Under the pieces are notes generated by a model. It was not told the DNA's origin and searched no databases. It saw only the letters and a program-made list of their open reading frames with translations. Below, piece after piece: positions 46,771 through 57,407 of a stretch of DNA of 59,865 bases (within the stretch, counting starts at the first letter, position 1; each line of letters opens with the position of its first letter). The translations under genes were made by a program, and so were the position numbers. Source of the stretch: Caulochytrium protostelioides (taxonomy: Eukaryota > Chytridiomycota > Caulochytriomycetes > Caulochytriales > Caulochytriaceae); contig ML014228.1 in the NCBI GenBank assembly GCA_003615045.1, positions 1-59,865 of the forward strand, given 5' to 3'.

Positions 46771-49299
46771 ATGCGTTGGCTCGCCCGCTTCGGCGCGGCG
46801 TCCGCCGCCGGCCGCGCCGTCCCGTCGGCCTCCCATGCGGCCGCCCTCCCGAGCGCCCGCACCCGGACGGCCTCGTCGCCCCGGCCTCCGACGCGTCTGT
46901 CGGCGCGGGCGCCGTGGCGAACGATCACGGCCGTCACGGCCACGGGGCTGGCCCGGCAGCTCTCCACGAGCGCCGCCGCGCATGCCGCGGCTGCCGCCGC
47001 GCGTACCGTGGCTAAGGCGGATGTGGCCGCCATGCTTGAGCGACAGCACCGCGCCAGCTTCGCCGCAGCGCTGCAATCCGGCCAGCTCGGCAAAGCGCTG
47101 TCGTCGTACGCACACCTCCGCGCGCCGCCCGCGGCGCCGCCGTCGCCCACGCAGATGCTCGCGCTCATGACGCTCATGGCGCAGCCGCAGCACCGCGCGC
47201 ATGAGGCCACGGCGCGGTTCCTGCGCGGCGTCCTCGACGACTGGACCGCGCGGTGCCTCGCGTCCGACGCCGACGCCGACGCCCTCTTCGCCGACGCCGA
47301 CGCCCTCGTCGCCGTGCCGGCCGCCTCCACCACGGACGTCGCGGACGCACCGACGCCGCTGCGCCTCGCGGGCGCTTGGCTGTTGGACGGCCTGCAGCTC
47401 CCGCGGGACCACGTCTCGCCGCAGCTGCTGCACGTGCTCGTGCGGTTCCTGGTGCATGACCAGTGGGACCCGTCGGTGTGGCGGCTGTGGTCGCTCGTCG
47501 AGCGCGCGCAGCTGCCGACGCTGCCGCTGCCCGACACGTATCTTGCGGTGATCGCGTTCGCGACGCGGACCGGCGCCACCGACCGCGCGCTCGACCTCTT
47601 CCGCCAGCTCGAGGACCGCGTCGTGCCGCAGCTCGCGGCCGACCCGGCGCTGCGCACGACGCACGCGCTGACCGAGGCGACGCGCGCGCAGCTGTGGCGC
47701 TGGCTGCTGGCGGCGCTCGGCCGCGCCCGCGCGCCCTCCGACGACCTCGCCGGCGTGTTCCGCGGCCTCGTCCGCAACGACGTCCTGCCCTCGCTCGCCG
47801 TCTTCGACGCGTACCTGTATGCGCTGAAGCAGGCGCGCGACCTGCCCGCGATGGAGCGGCTGTGGGGCCTGATGGTCGCGACGCCGCTGCGCGACGGTCG
47901 CGGGTTCATCCGGCCCAGCGCCAAGACGTACGGCACGATGCTGACGGCGTACGCGCAAGCGAAGAGGACCGAGGACGTCGAGCGGCTGCTGCAGATGATG
48001 CGGGCCGAGGCTGAGGATCCGCGCCGCCGCCACGTGGCGCAGCCGACGACCTTCATCCACAACATCCTGCTGCGCCTGTATGCCGAGACAGGCCGCTACG
48101 CCGACGCCGAGACCGTCTTCCACAGCATGGCGCAGCAGGGGCTGGTCCCCGATCACGTGACCTACAGCACGATGATGGGCATGTACGGCGCGCAGGGCAA
48201 GACGGACGCCGTCGCGGCGACCCTCGCAGCGAGCATTGCCGACGCCGGCGCCGGCGCCGGCAGCGCCGCGCGCGTGAGCCCCAAGACGTGGTCAGCCGCC
48301 CTCGCTGCGTACCGCGCCATCGGCACGCCCGCGGCGCTGGCCCGCTTCGACGCGACCGTCCGGCAGATGGACGCCGCCGGCGTCGCGCCCATCGAGAGCC
48401 ACTTCGTCCACCGGCTCCGCGTGCACCCGGTCGCGGACGCCGACGCCGCCGTCGCCGCCCGCGCCCTGGACCGCGCGTGCGCCGAGGTCGACGCCCTCGT
48501 CCGCGCCGGCGACCGCGTCACGCCGCGCGCGCGGCTCGTGCAGTATGCGATGGCGCTGCTCGCGTGGCGCGCGTACCGCGAGCGCCCCGACGACGCCGCG
48601 CGTCGCATTGTCGGCGCCGTGCAGCCGCTGCTGGCGCTCGCGGGGCCGTGGCGCCTCGACGTGCTCGCGCTGCGGCGGTTCGTGTTCCGCACGCTGCTGC
48701 TGGGCCCGGCGCGCCCGCCGCCGCGCCTCGCCGCCGTCCTCAACGCCGCCGAGCGCCGCCGGCTCGCGCCCGCCGACGGCGGCGCCGCCGCCCATGTCGA
48801 CGAGCCGCTCTTTGCGCCGATCGCGGACGCCGTCGCCGCCTGGACGGCCGCCGACCCGGCGGCCGCCGGCGACCCGGACGCCCTGCGCGCGCTCATCGCG
48901 GCGATCCGCAACCGGCTCATGGCGGCGCGCCACGCGCGCCTGACGGCCGCGACGGCCGCCGCGCACGACGACGCCGCGATCGCCGCCATGGGCGGCGCCG
49001 TCTTCGAGGCTGCGACCGACCCGTGCCCCGTCGACCGCGCGACCGCCGCCGCGTGGGCGCGCGCCCTGCAGACCGTCTGGGCGCCGTTCCAAGCCGCGCC
49101 GCCGGCGGCGATGCCGTCAGGCACGGACGCCGGGTCAGAGCGCGACCGTGCGCCGTGGATCCGCGGCCGCGCCGGCGACACGCCCGTCACGTCCGAGGAG
49201 CGCGCCGTGCTGGCCGCCGAGGTCGGCGAGCTGATGGCCACGCTGGCGCCGGACGCCGCCGCCGCCGCTGCCGCCGCCCCTGAGACTGCCTCCCTTTGA
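46771..49299 (+). CDS. Mitochondrial pentatricopeptide-repeat (PPR) protein
   Basis: 842 residues from ATG 46771. The first 65 residues (MRWLARFGAASAAGRAV..., Arg/Ser/Ala-rich, no acids) form a mitochondrial presequence. PPR-type helical hairpins run from about 255 to 500: DTYLAVIAFATRTGATDRAL, VFDAYLYALKQARDLPAMER, KTYGTMLTAYAQAKRTEDVE, FIHNILLRLYAETGRYADAE and VTYSTMMGMYGAQGKTDAVA, each about 35 residues, with the two middle ones the best matches. The C-terminal 340 residues are helical and Ala/Arg-rich without clear repeats. PPR proteins bind single-stranded RNA in organelles and act in RNA processing, stability or translation. The target RNA cannot be told from the sequence. I cannot say whether it is an orthologue of a named fungal factor. 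Confidence 0.85.
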   Translation: MRWLARFGAASAAGRAVPSASHAAALPSARTRTASSPRPPTRLSARAPWRTITAVTATGLARQLSTSAAAHAAAAAARTVAKADVAAMLERQHRASFAAALQSGQLGKALSSYAHLRAPPAAPPSPTQMLALMTLMAQPQHRAHEATARFLRGVLDDWTARCLASDADADALFADADALVAVPAASTTDVADAPTPLRLAGAWLLDGLQLPRDHVSPQLLHVLVRFLVHDQWDPSVWRLWSLVERAQLPTLPLPDTYLAVIAFATRTGATDRALDLFRQLEDRVVPQLAADPALRTTHALTEATRAQLWRWLLAALGRARAPSDDLAGVFRGLVRNDVLPSLAVFDAYLYALKQARDLPAMERLWGLMVATPLRDGRGFIRPSAKTYGTMLTAYAQAKRTEDVERLLQMMRAEAEDPRRRHVAQPTTFIHNILLRLYAETGRYADAETVFHSMAQQGLVPDHVTYSTMMGMYGAQGKTDAVAATLAASIADAGAGAGSAARVSPKTWSAALAAYRAIGTPAALARFDATVRQMDAAGVAPIESHFVHRLRVHPVADADAAVAARALDRACAEVDALVRAGDRVTPRARLVQYAMALLAWRAYRERPDDAARRIVGAVQPLLALAGPWRLDVLALRRFVFRTLLLGPARPPPRLAAVLNAAERRRLAPADGGAAAHVDEPLFAPIADAVAAWTAADPAAAGDPDALRALIAAIRNRLMAARHARLTAATAAAHDDAAIAAMGGAVFEAATDPCPVDRATAAAWARALQTVWAPFQAAPPAAMPSGTDAGSERDRAPWIRGRAGDTPVTSEERAVLAAEVGELMATLAPDAAAAAAAAPETASL

Positions 49300-50103
49300 G
49301 CGATGGCTTTGATGGCTTGCTCAGGGTCCTGGCGTTCTTGTCATGTATCGATAATGTATCGTCATTGCCTCGATGACGTTGATGAAGCAACGACCCCACA
49401 TCACGTGGATCGGTCGCGATTGCGGGGCTTCGCCGAGGTGCATCGGTGGATCGGCTCGGCCGGAAGCGAAGGACCCGCACAGCGGACCCATCGGCGATGG
49501 TCCATGGCGGCATCGGCGGGGCGGCCGACGGCTCGTGCTCACGGCCCGATGGTCCACGCACCAAGGTCGCACCAGACGCATCCGACTTTCTCCACCCTGT
49601 CGGCGATGGCCGCCGGCGACGGGTTTTCAGGGACGCCGCCTGCATGCAGCCCCGGGCAGCCCATGCGCGTCGATGGCCTGTTCCTGCCGCGGGCATCGGC
49701 ATCAACCCTGGAGACCGCCAGGGCCCAGGGCCGCGCCGCCCTGGCGCGTCGCTGCACCCCTGTCGGTCGTGCATGCGCCGAGGAGCGCCGCTTCCTTCTC
49801 GTGTTGCTTGCGCGCCATTTGGGTGTGCGAGCATGCTGTCGCCTGCCCATCGGCCTTCGCCCCCCTTGTTTCGGCCTCTCTCTCTCCCCTCGCCGCTGCC
49901 GCCGGCCGCCGCCTGCGCATGCCTGTTCGTCAGGGCCCACGCATGCGCGTGCGCCATACGCCGTGCTGCGAGCGTCCGTGCTGCGGAGGCCCGGCGCATG
50001 CTGATGCGCACGCCGCGGCGCGAAGGCCCTCCGCGGCCAGGGCCGAAGGCGGCGAAGGCGGCGAAGGGCTGCTGCTCACGCGCGCCGAGCAGACGGACGG
50101 GCG

Positions 50104-50104
<1 letters not shown>

Positions 50105-50158
<54 letters not shown>
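50105..50158 (+). repeat. CCG trinucleotide run, 18 copies
   Basis: Perfect trinucleotide run between genes; the longest CCG tract I see in the window. Confidence 0.95.
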
Positions 50159-50159
<1 letters not shown>

Positions 50160-50481
50160 ACCTCCGCGCAGGGAACATCCCCGCAGGCCGCCGCGCATCA
50201 TCAGCCCATTTCGGGTGCGGCGTGCTCAGACGACGCGGCGGCCGAAGGCAGCACGGCGCGGCCCGCCGGTCGCGGCAGCCCACGGCGCTGAACACCCCCT
50301 CGGCCGACGGCGAGCCTTTCACTATACCGGCCGCGATAGACCGAGGGAGTCCCAGGGGCGGCGGGCCGTGGGTGGTCCGTGTGCGGCGACGGCGCCGCCG
50401 GCGGGACCGCCCGCCACGGCCGCGGCGCCGTGAGCGCTGCCGGTCGCCTGCCAAGACCCGCCCACGACCCTGCGGGGACGG

Positions 50482-50488
50482 TATATAA
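50482..50488 (+). promoter_or_regulatory. Candidate TATA box (TATATAA)
   Basis: A clear TATATAA in otherwise very GC-rich sequence, about 810 bases upstream of the next start codon. If used, the transcript leader would contain the ACG run. The distance is long, so the link to that gene is uncertain. Confidence 0.35.
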
Positions 50489-50716
50489 CCCATCCGCGCT
50501 GGGTTCACCGTGGAGCGTGAGAGGCGGCGGCCACGGGCCCGCGGGACCCTGGCCAGCGGCGAAGGCGGCGGCCATAGCGGCGGGCGGCGGGCGGGCGGCG
50601 GCGGCGACGGCGACGGGCACCGGGATCGGCATGGGGCTGCCCGCGAGTCTCATCGGCTCGGGTAACGAGCACCTCCCCTGAAGGACTTCTTCACGACGAG
50701 CTGGCGGCGCATTCAT

Positions 50717-50784
<68 letters not shown>
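50717..50784 (+). repeat. ACG trinucleotide run, about 22 copies
   Basis: 68 bases of uninterrupted ACG repeat between genes. Comparable GAC runs encode poly-Asp inside several genes here; this one is outside any supported gene. Confidence 0.95.
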
Positions 50785-51294
50785 CGGCTGCGAGGATGCC
50801 TACTTCGACCTCGTGACGGTGTCCACCGACCGATCGCGTCTGACTGCCACTCTGCTCCCCCGCGTGGTGGGTTCTGTGCCCGCCGCCGCTTGCTGGTACG
50901 GCGCCGCTCCAACGGACCGACCGCGCCAACGTTCCTCCGTGCTGAGCGCCGCCGCCGGCGCCGGCGCCGACGCCGCGGGCACCGCAGCTGTGTTGCCGCC
51001 CGCCGGCCCCCGCCGGCCTCCCGGCCCATGCCCGCGGCGCCGTCGGCCGTGGCGTGGTGATCGCATCTCCTTGCTTGCCGTCGCCGCCGCTGCCGCCGCC
51101 ATCCTCCAGATATCTGCCCTCCCTCCCGCGACACCGCCACGTGGCGGTCGCTTCGCCGCCGCTGGCTCATCGCTGAAGCCGCCGTCGTCGCGGCCTGTGA
51201 CGACGGCGACCCCGTCGACCACGTCGTTGTCGACGACGACCACGGCGTCACGACGGCATCCGAGGCCTCGACGGGAGCGCTCGGCGGCGACGTG

Positions 51295-52063
51295 ATGGAC
51301 CCCTCCGGCGTCGCGGCGGCCACCGCGCCGGCGACGACGCTGGCCACGGCGCCAGGGCCGTCGCCCGCCATCGACGACATGCGCGAAGCCTGGTCGGACC
51401 TGCTGCTGCTGCTGTCGTGCCTAGTGCTGGGCATGATCTGCTTCTTTGTCGTCATCTACCTGCTGGTCGTCTGCGCGCGACGGCGGCGCGGCGCCGAGCT
51501 TGTGGCCCGCGGCCAGCACCACCACGCCCTCGTCCTGCCGGGCGCGCGCGCGCCCGCCACCAAGGCCCCCGCGGCGGCCTGGCTCGACGACCTCACCGGC
51601 GCCGTCGACCTCGACCGCGATCGTGAGCGCGCGTCCGGAAGCGGCGGCCGCGCTGGAACCGGCGGCGGCGCGACGGCCACGGCCTGCGGCGGCCACGGCC
51701 GGTCGCGCGGCGCGCTGTGGCTGGCGCGCCTCGCGGGACGACCGCGCGCCGAGGCCCTCCTCCGCCGCCTGCGCGGCGACGGCCGCGGCTGGGATCTCGA
51801 GACGGGGGCGGCGATGCCCATGCCCATGCCGCCGGCGCCGCACCATCTGCCGGTCCCGCTGCTGCCCGCCGGGTGGTCGAGTCCCGCGCACGCGGCACCC
51901 CGGCCGCCGGGCGCGCCGCGCGCCGCCCGCGCGCCCGTCGTCGCGCACCCGCCGACGGCGTCGCGCGCGGGCCTCTTCCCGGCCGCCGCGGCCGGCCGCG
52001 ACACGCCGCGCCGGCCGTCCAGCAGCAGCAACGACGACGACTTCCCGGACCCTGCGGCGGGCC

Positions 52064-52104
<41 letters not shown>

Positions 52105-52836
52105 CGCAGCGGCGGCGCCCATCCGCACCTCACCGACCTGAGCCGCGACGTCCGCGAGCTCGCCGTGCTCTCGAGCAGCGACCACTCTTTCCATCTGTCG
52201 CCCGTCAGCTCCATCTCCCACTTCACCGACGGCGGCGGCGGCGGCGGCGGCCACGGCAACGGCGGCGACGGCGCCCATGGCGTCGGGACCGCGACGCGCC
52301 GCGGCGTCCACCGGGACGGCGACGGCGGCCCCGCTCGAGGCGGCGACAGCGCCCGCGGCACCGACCGTGGCGGCAGCGGCGGCGGCACGGGCGCTCGGCG
52401 CCACACGTCGCGCCGCACCGATCCGACCGACGTCGCGCGGCCAGAGACGAGCAACAAGCACCGGCGGCAGCGGCGGCAGCTGCTCGCTTGCGCCGTCGCC
52501 GAGAACACGGCGGCAGTCGCCGAGGAAGCCGCCACGCGGGCGGTCGCGGCGGTCGCGATGGCCATGGCGGCGGCGCGGGCTGCCGAGCACGACGGCGAGC
52601 ACGGCGGCGGGGTCGACGACGGCGGGGGCGACGACGGCGCGGCGGCGGCGGCCGGGTTGGCCCACATCGCCGCGGCGGGGCTCGCGCCCGGCGACCCGCT
52701 GCATCAGCTGTTGGCCTCCGACATGGGGATGCTACCGCCGGAGGTCGGCGACGGCCTGTTCATGGTCCATCCGGGCGCCGCGGACCACCGCCTGTCGACG
52801 CCATACCGCGGCAGCGCCTCGCCGCTGATGGCCTAA
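51295..52836 (+). CDS. Single-span low-complexity membrane protein, unknown
   Basis: 513 residues from ATG 51295 (MDPSGVAAATAPATTLATAP). One strong span at about 35-62 (LLLLLSCLVLGMICFFVVIY then LLVVCA) followed by RRRR, so the short N-terminus should face outside or the lumen and the long C-terminal part the cytosol. That part is Ala/Gly/His/Arg-rich with one more ordered block (LTDLSRDVRELAVLSSSDHS and FHLSPVSSISHF) that resembles a short docking motif, and a closing segment HQLLASDMGMLPPEVGDGLF. No known domain. The ordered pieces and the span make a real gene likely. The next gene downstream has the same general plan with the span at the opposite end. Confidence 0.5.
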
Positions 52837-53423
52837 GTGGCCTCGGTGGCCTCCGGTCCAGCGGCGATTGTGATGACTTTTCTTGTGTTTTTTTTTCCTC
52901 CTTTTTCGTTCTGTTTCATTCTGTTTACATTGTACCATCCCACTGGCCCCGGTCGGCGCTGATCATGCGCTCTGATCGCGTCGGCGTCTCCCGCCGCGCC
53001 CGAGGTCCCCGCCAGCAGCGGTGCTCACGCGCGGTGAGCCGAGGAGCCGGATCGGTGGCGGACCGCGGTAGCCATTCACACCATTCCGCGGCGGAGCCCG
53101 TAGGCATCGGCATGGATGGTATCACGCGTGGATCCCTGGTCCGGGGGGGCGCGCCGGCGGGCGCACGAGCGTGATACCGGACATGGCCGCGTCCCGTACG
53201 GGAACGCCATGAGGTCGACCGCCCGTGTCGAATACGCCCACGTCGACTCAAAGGATCCTCGCGCCAACGCGATGGGCCTTATCTCACGGCCGCCATCCAT
53301 CGATGGGCGACCGGGGATCCTGCCCGTCCTGCCCGCTGAGGCTGTCCCCGCTGTGCTGCTCCGCGACAGCGCCGATCTCGGCACTCGCCCCAATCGGCCT
53401 CGACGGGCCGACCGCTCCGTATC
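52837..53423. other. Intergenic region
   Basis: About 590 bases. A T-rich patch just after the stop (52870-52935) probably holds the 3' end and poly(A) site of the upstream gene. No other feature supported. Confidence 0.5.
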
Positions 53424-54411
53424 ATGCGGTCGCCGGACTCGCCACCGTTCGGGTCACGTGCGCTGCCGCCTCCGCCCGCGCTGCTGTCGGCCCATCCGAT
53501 CGCTCCTCCCGCCGCCGCGCCATCGCCCACGGCGCGGCCAGCCGCCGCCTCATGCCGCCTCCCGCCCGCGGCGCCGCTGCCACTCGCGCCCCCATCCGCG
53601 GCCGCGCCGGACGCCGTCCCGCCCCTCCGCCCCCGGATGGCCGCCACGACGCCGCCGTCCACGACGTCGGCGATGGCATCGCCGGTCGCGGCCTTCTCCA
53701 GGCCTCGGGCGCGGTCGCCGCGGATGCGGCGCGTTGCTGCCGACGCGGCGCTCGTCATTGATACCTCGTGCCGCCGTGCGCCCGTCGTCCCCGCCGCCCC
53801 GGTCGCGCGGAGGCCGCCGTCCCCGCCAGGGGCCCGTCGCGCGAGCGCCCGCAGCAGCGCTGCCCTGCCTTCCGCGACGACGATGGCCGCGCCGACCCGC
53901 GGGCAGATGATGGCGATGGCTGCGATGGCCGCGATGGCCGGCCACCCCGAGATCGACGCCGACGACGACGACGACGACGACATGTCGAGCATGATCCTGC
54001 CGCCGTCGATCGTCGCGCCGGACGACCGCCCCCTGGACGGCAGGCCGTCGCTCGCGTCGCGCCGGATGGCCGCCGCCGCCGCTGCCGCGGCCGACAGTGG
54101 CCGCGGCCTGCATGGCGCGGACGGCGCGGCGTCGTCGCTGGGCCGCCTCCCGTTCGCGCGGTCGCGCATCCCCTGGGCCGGGATGGCCGTGACGCCCGTC
54201 CCCTCCGCCGCCGGCGTTGCGAGTCCGTGCGGGCCCGCCCTCGCCACGATGCACGTCGCCGCCGTGCCCGGCGCCGGCTGGGGCGCGCTGCTCTCGGGTG
54301 GCACCGGGCTGCCGGGCGCCCAGAGCCTGACGGCGAGCATTCAGATGCCGTCGCCGGTCGCGGCGTCCAGCGACGTTGGGTTCGGGGCCGCCGCCGCGAC
54401 GCCCATGGCGC

Positions 54412-54442
<31 letters not shown>

Positions 54443-55403
54443 CGGTGTCGACATGTCGTCGCGGACGGGCGTGCCGGCGCCGCCCGCGATGGCGCATCCG
54501 TGGCCGACCGCCGGCCGCGGCATCCCGCCGCCGCTCGCTTGGCCCGCGCGCCCGCCGCCGTCGGCCGCGCCCGCGCCGCCGCCCGCGCTGGCCATGCCGG
54601 GCTGCTACTCGGCGTCGTCCGTCTCGTCCGCGATGGCGTCCCACGCGATGGCGTCGCCGGCCGCCCGCCAGCCCACGGGCGGCGCGAGGCCGGCCGCGCC
54701 ATGGACGGCGGCGGCCGACCGCGCAGCGTCCGCCGCGGGGGGACGGCGCCAGGCGCACCACTTCCGGGTCCCGCCCATCACCGCGGACGCCGGCCTCGAC
54801 GGCGGCGCGAGCGCCGCCCCGTTCATGTCGCCGTCCGGCGCCGGTCTGGCCGGTCTGGTCGGTCTGAGCTCGGGCTCGGCGACCATTGTGCAGCCCCCGC
54901 TCGCGACGCCGGCGGACGGCGCAACGACGATCGCGGTGCCGCTGCCGGCACTCCCGCAGCACGCGGCGTCGTGGTCGTCGTCGCGGCGCGGTCCGGACGC
55001 CACGGCGCATGACGCCGGCGCGGACGGTGCGGACGGCGCTCACGACGGCGACGCCGCGGCGGACGCGGCCGCGGACATCGAGTCGATGCCGCTGGCCTGC
55101 GGCGCGCTGGACCACGACGCGATCAACCGCATCGTCATCATGTGCGCCACGGTCGCCGTGTTCAGTGTCATGTTCGGCGTGGTCGTCGTGCTCGTGACGA
55201 GTATGGCGGCGGCCAAGCTGACGGACCAGATGCACGCCGAGGCCGTCGCCGCGGCGGGCGGGTCCCGCGCGTCGGTCACGTATATTACCCACATCGTGAC
55301 GAGCGCCACAGACTGGCACTGGGTGGCCGATCCGAGCCGCGCCGTCGTCGCCGAGCTCTCGGATCAGCTGGTCGGCGCCGGCTTCCGCGGGCTCTCGGGC
55401 TGA
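53424..55403 (+). CDS. C-terminally anchored low-complexity membrane protein, unknown
   Basis: 659 residues from ATG 53424; later ATGs in frame are possible starts because the first 150 residues are Pro/Ala/Arg-rich. A poly-Asp run (DADDDDDDDMSSMILPPSIV) and Ala/Pro/Met-rich stretches fill most of the protein. A strong span lies at about 568-594 (IVIMCATVAVFSVMFGVVVV then LVTSM), followed by about 65 well-ordered residues (SVTYITHIVTSATDWHWVAD and SRAVVAELSDQLVGAGFRGL). The ordered C-terminal tail is the best evidence for a real gene. No known domain. Convergent with the FPP synthase gene, 246 bases between stops. Confidence 0.5.
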
Positions 55404-55649
55404 TCCTCATCGTCCAATGTCTGCTGCTGCTTCTCTAATGAACCTCATGACCCCCGCGCGGGTCGCCTCTCTCTCTATTTAAGATCGCTCATATCTCCTT
55501 TCTTTCACGGCCAGAGAACAAGACCTTCCCGAAGATACGTCACAGATGTGCAAGACATGATCGTTATGTAAAGTTTGAGAAAAAAAAGGATCGTGTCAAA
55601 GTACGTGCGAGGTGGGAGCGAACGGCATCAAGGGTTGCAACCATCCGTT

Positions 55650-56933
55650 TTAGACTTTGCGCTTGTAGATGCGGTGCGTGAATTCGATAAAGATGTCCGG
55701 CGGCAGCTGCGGATCCTTGAACTCATCGATGAGCGCCAGGATCCGGCGGTACGACGCTTCCTCGTAATCGCGGAAGCACTGCTCGATGTCGAGCTCGCGG
55801 TAGACCTGCTTGACGGCGGCGATGTCCTGCTCGGTCTTGCGGCCGTAGTGGGCGTCGAGACGGGCGCGCTGCTCGGGGCTGGCACGTTGCAAGGCCTGGA
55901 CGACGAGCCACGAGCACTTGTTGTCCTGGATATCGGTGCCGACCTTGCCCATCACGGCGGGGTCACCGTAGCAGTCGAGGAAGTCGTCCTGGACCTGGAA
56001 GTACTCGCCGAGCGGGAGGAGCACACCGCGTGCCTTCGCGAACAGCGCCTCGTCCGTGATGTCTGCGAGCAGCATCGCCGCGGCCACAGGCAAGTAGAAC
56101 GAGTAGTAGGCCGTCTTGTACTCGACGATGTATGCGTGCTTCTCGGCGGAGAACCGCGCGAGGTCCACGTGGTCCTCAGGCGCCGTCAGCAGGTCCATCA
56201 GCTGGCCCAGCTCGGTTTGCATGATCGTCGTCTGGAACAAGTCGACAAAATCCGAGTACCGCGCGTGGCGGCGGAAGTACTTGCGCAGCAGCGCAAACAT
56301 GGCGGCCTCGACGAGGAACGCATCGTTAATCGCGGCAGCGCCGACGCCGGGCAGCTTGTACCAGCACGGCTGGCCGCGGCGGGTGATCGACTGGTCCATG
56401 ATGTCGTCGGCGATCAAGAAGCACGACTGCAGCCACTCAATGGCCCAGCCGAGCACGGCGCAGTGCAGCGCCGCATCGCCCTGCAGCTGCTTCTGGTGGG
56501 TCAGCTGTGCATACGCCGACGCGACCGTGAGGCCGCGGTTGAGCTTGCCGCCGTGCAGCGTGTAGTCGAACATCTAGCGATCGCGTTCATCATTGCCATC
56601 GGTATGGGGTGAGTTGAGCCGTTTATCAGGATTCCGCGTTTCAAGCGCCTGTTTCTCATAGTGACTGGCCATCACATCACATTGCGACGCTTGAGCGATG
56701 CATGGATCCGATCGCCGCTATTCACTTACGCGCTTCACATGGGCCATGCCCTCGGCGGGCAGACGGTAGGAACGGAAGAGATCCAGTATGTCGTCGCGGA
56801 AGACATCGAAGGCCTGTAGGAAGTCGTCGCGCTCGTTCTTGCGCGGCGTCGGAAACGGGTTCGGTGCCGTCGCGGCCTCCAGTGGCCCGGCGGGCGGGGC
56901 GTGCGGCGCCATGGCGGGCTCGGGCGACAGCAT
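55650..56933 (-). CDS. ERG20: Farnesyl pyrophosphate synthase, two exons
   Basis: Exons 56933-56730 and 56573-55650 give 375 residues (yeast Erg20: 352). Exon 1 supplies the N-terminal helices (DDFLQAFDVFRDDILDLFRS, YRLPAEGMAHVKR), exon 2 the rest from MFDYTLHGGKLNRGL. The enzyme condenses dimethylallyl- and isopentenyl-PP to geranyl- and farnesyl-PP for sterols, dolichol, ubiquinone and prenylation. Both Asp-rich motifs are present: FLIADDIMDQSITRRGQPCW and EYFQVQDDFLDCYGD, plus FQTTIMQTELGQLMDL and KTAYYSFYLPVA. The bulky residues four and five before the first DDxxD (Cys, Phe around QSCFLIADD) fit a farnesyl-length product. C-terminus YKRKV is typical. The frame is open upstream with ATGs at 56912 (possible shorter form) and at 57170, which would add a mitochondrial-type leader (RAVHTSSTTRTTRTT). 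Confidence 0.92.
56574..56729 (-). other. Spliceosomal intron in the FPP synthase gene
   Basis: 156 bases, phase 0. The 5' site reads AAGCGC|GTAAGT at 56729 and the 3' site ATCGCTAG|ATG at 56574. Without splicing, exon 1 hits a stop four codons on; with splicing, the protein matches FPP synthases across the join (HVKR + MFDYTLHGGKLNRG). A GGCTCAACTCAC stretch before the 3' end could hold the branch site. It is the only intron I can place in the window. Confidence 0.85.
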
Positions 56934-57254
56934 CGTCGTTCGCGTCGTTCGCGTCGTGGACGACGTGTGGACGGCGCGTGCGGCGGCCAGCGTCGGCGAT
57001 CGCGCGGGGAATCGAATCAGCCGGACCAGCGGCAATCCGATCAGAAGCGGCTGCGAACAACGATGCGGTACAGCAGTATCAAAGGCGTGACAGGAAGCGG
57101 GATTCCAGCGGGGGACGCACGTCGAGGTCCTTGAGTGGAGGAGGAGAGGTCGCAGCGAGAGGCCGGCCATGACGGCGTCGCAGGGTCCTTGGACAGGCGA
57201 TCGCGGCGGCGGCGGCGGCCAAAACCACCGCTGCACCCCACCGCCGCCGCTTCC

Positions 57255-57262
57255 TATTTATA
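57255..57262 (-). promoter_or_regulatory. TATA box (TATAAATA) of FPP synthase
   Basis: TATAAATA on the minus strand, in GC-rich surroundings. A start site 25-30 bases on would fall near 57230, placing ATG 57170 as the first ATG of the message. Confidence 0.55.
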
Positions 57263-57377
57263 CCTCCGACTGCGAAGGCTCCGTCGGGCGCTCGGTTGCT
57301 CCGCGGCAGCCGTTTTGCGGTGGCGACAGCGGGTGCTGTGCATCAATGTGTGGGCGTGCCACGCGACCTGAGCGGAA

Positions 57378-57407
57378 GCGATGCGATGCGATGCGATGCG
57401 ATGCGAT
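57378..57407 (+). repeat. GCGAT pentamer tandem repeat, 6 copies
   Basis: Six perfect copies about 115 bases upstream of the FPP synthase TATA element; same pentamer as the arrays at 5631, 17111 and 34724. Confidence 0.9.

Larger units (their letters stand above)
49300..51294. other. Intergenic region with long trinucleotide repeats
   Basis: About 2 kb between two plus-strand genes. Contains CCG x18 (50105-50158), a TATATAA element (50482-50488) and an ACG run of 68 bases (50717-50784). Frames on both strands are low quality. A 160-codon frame (50813-51295) ends by overlapping the next start codon as TGATG; it has no motif. Confidence 0.5.
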
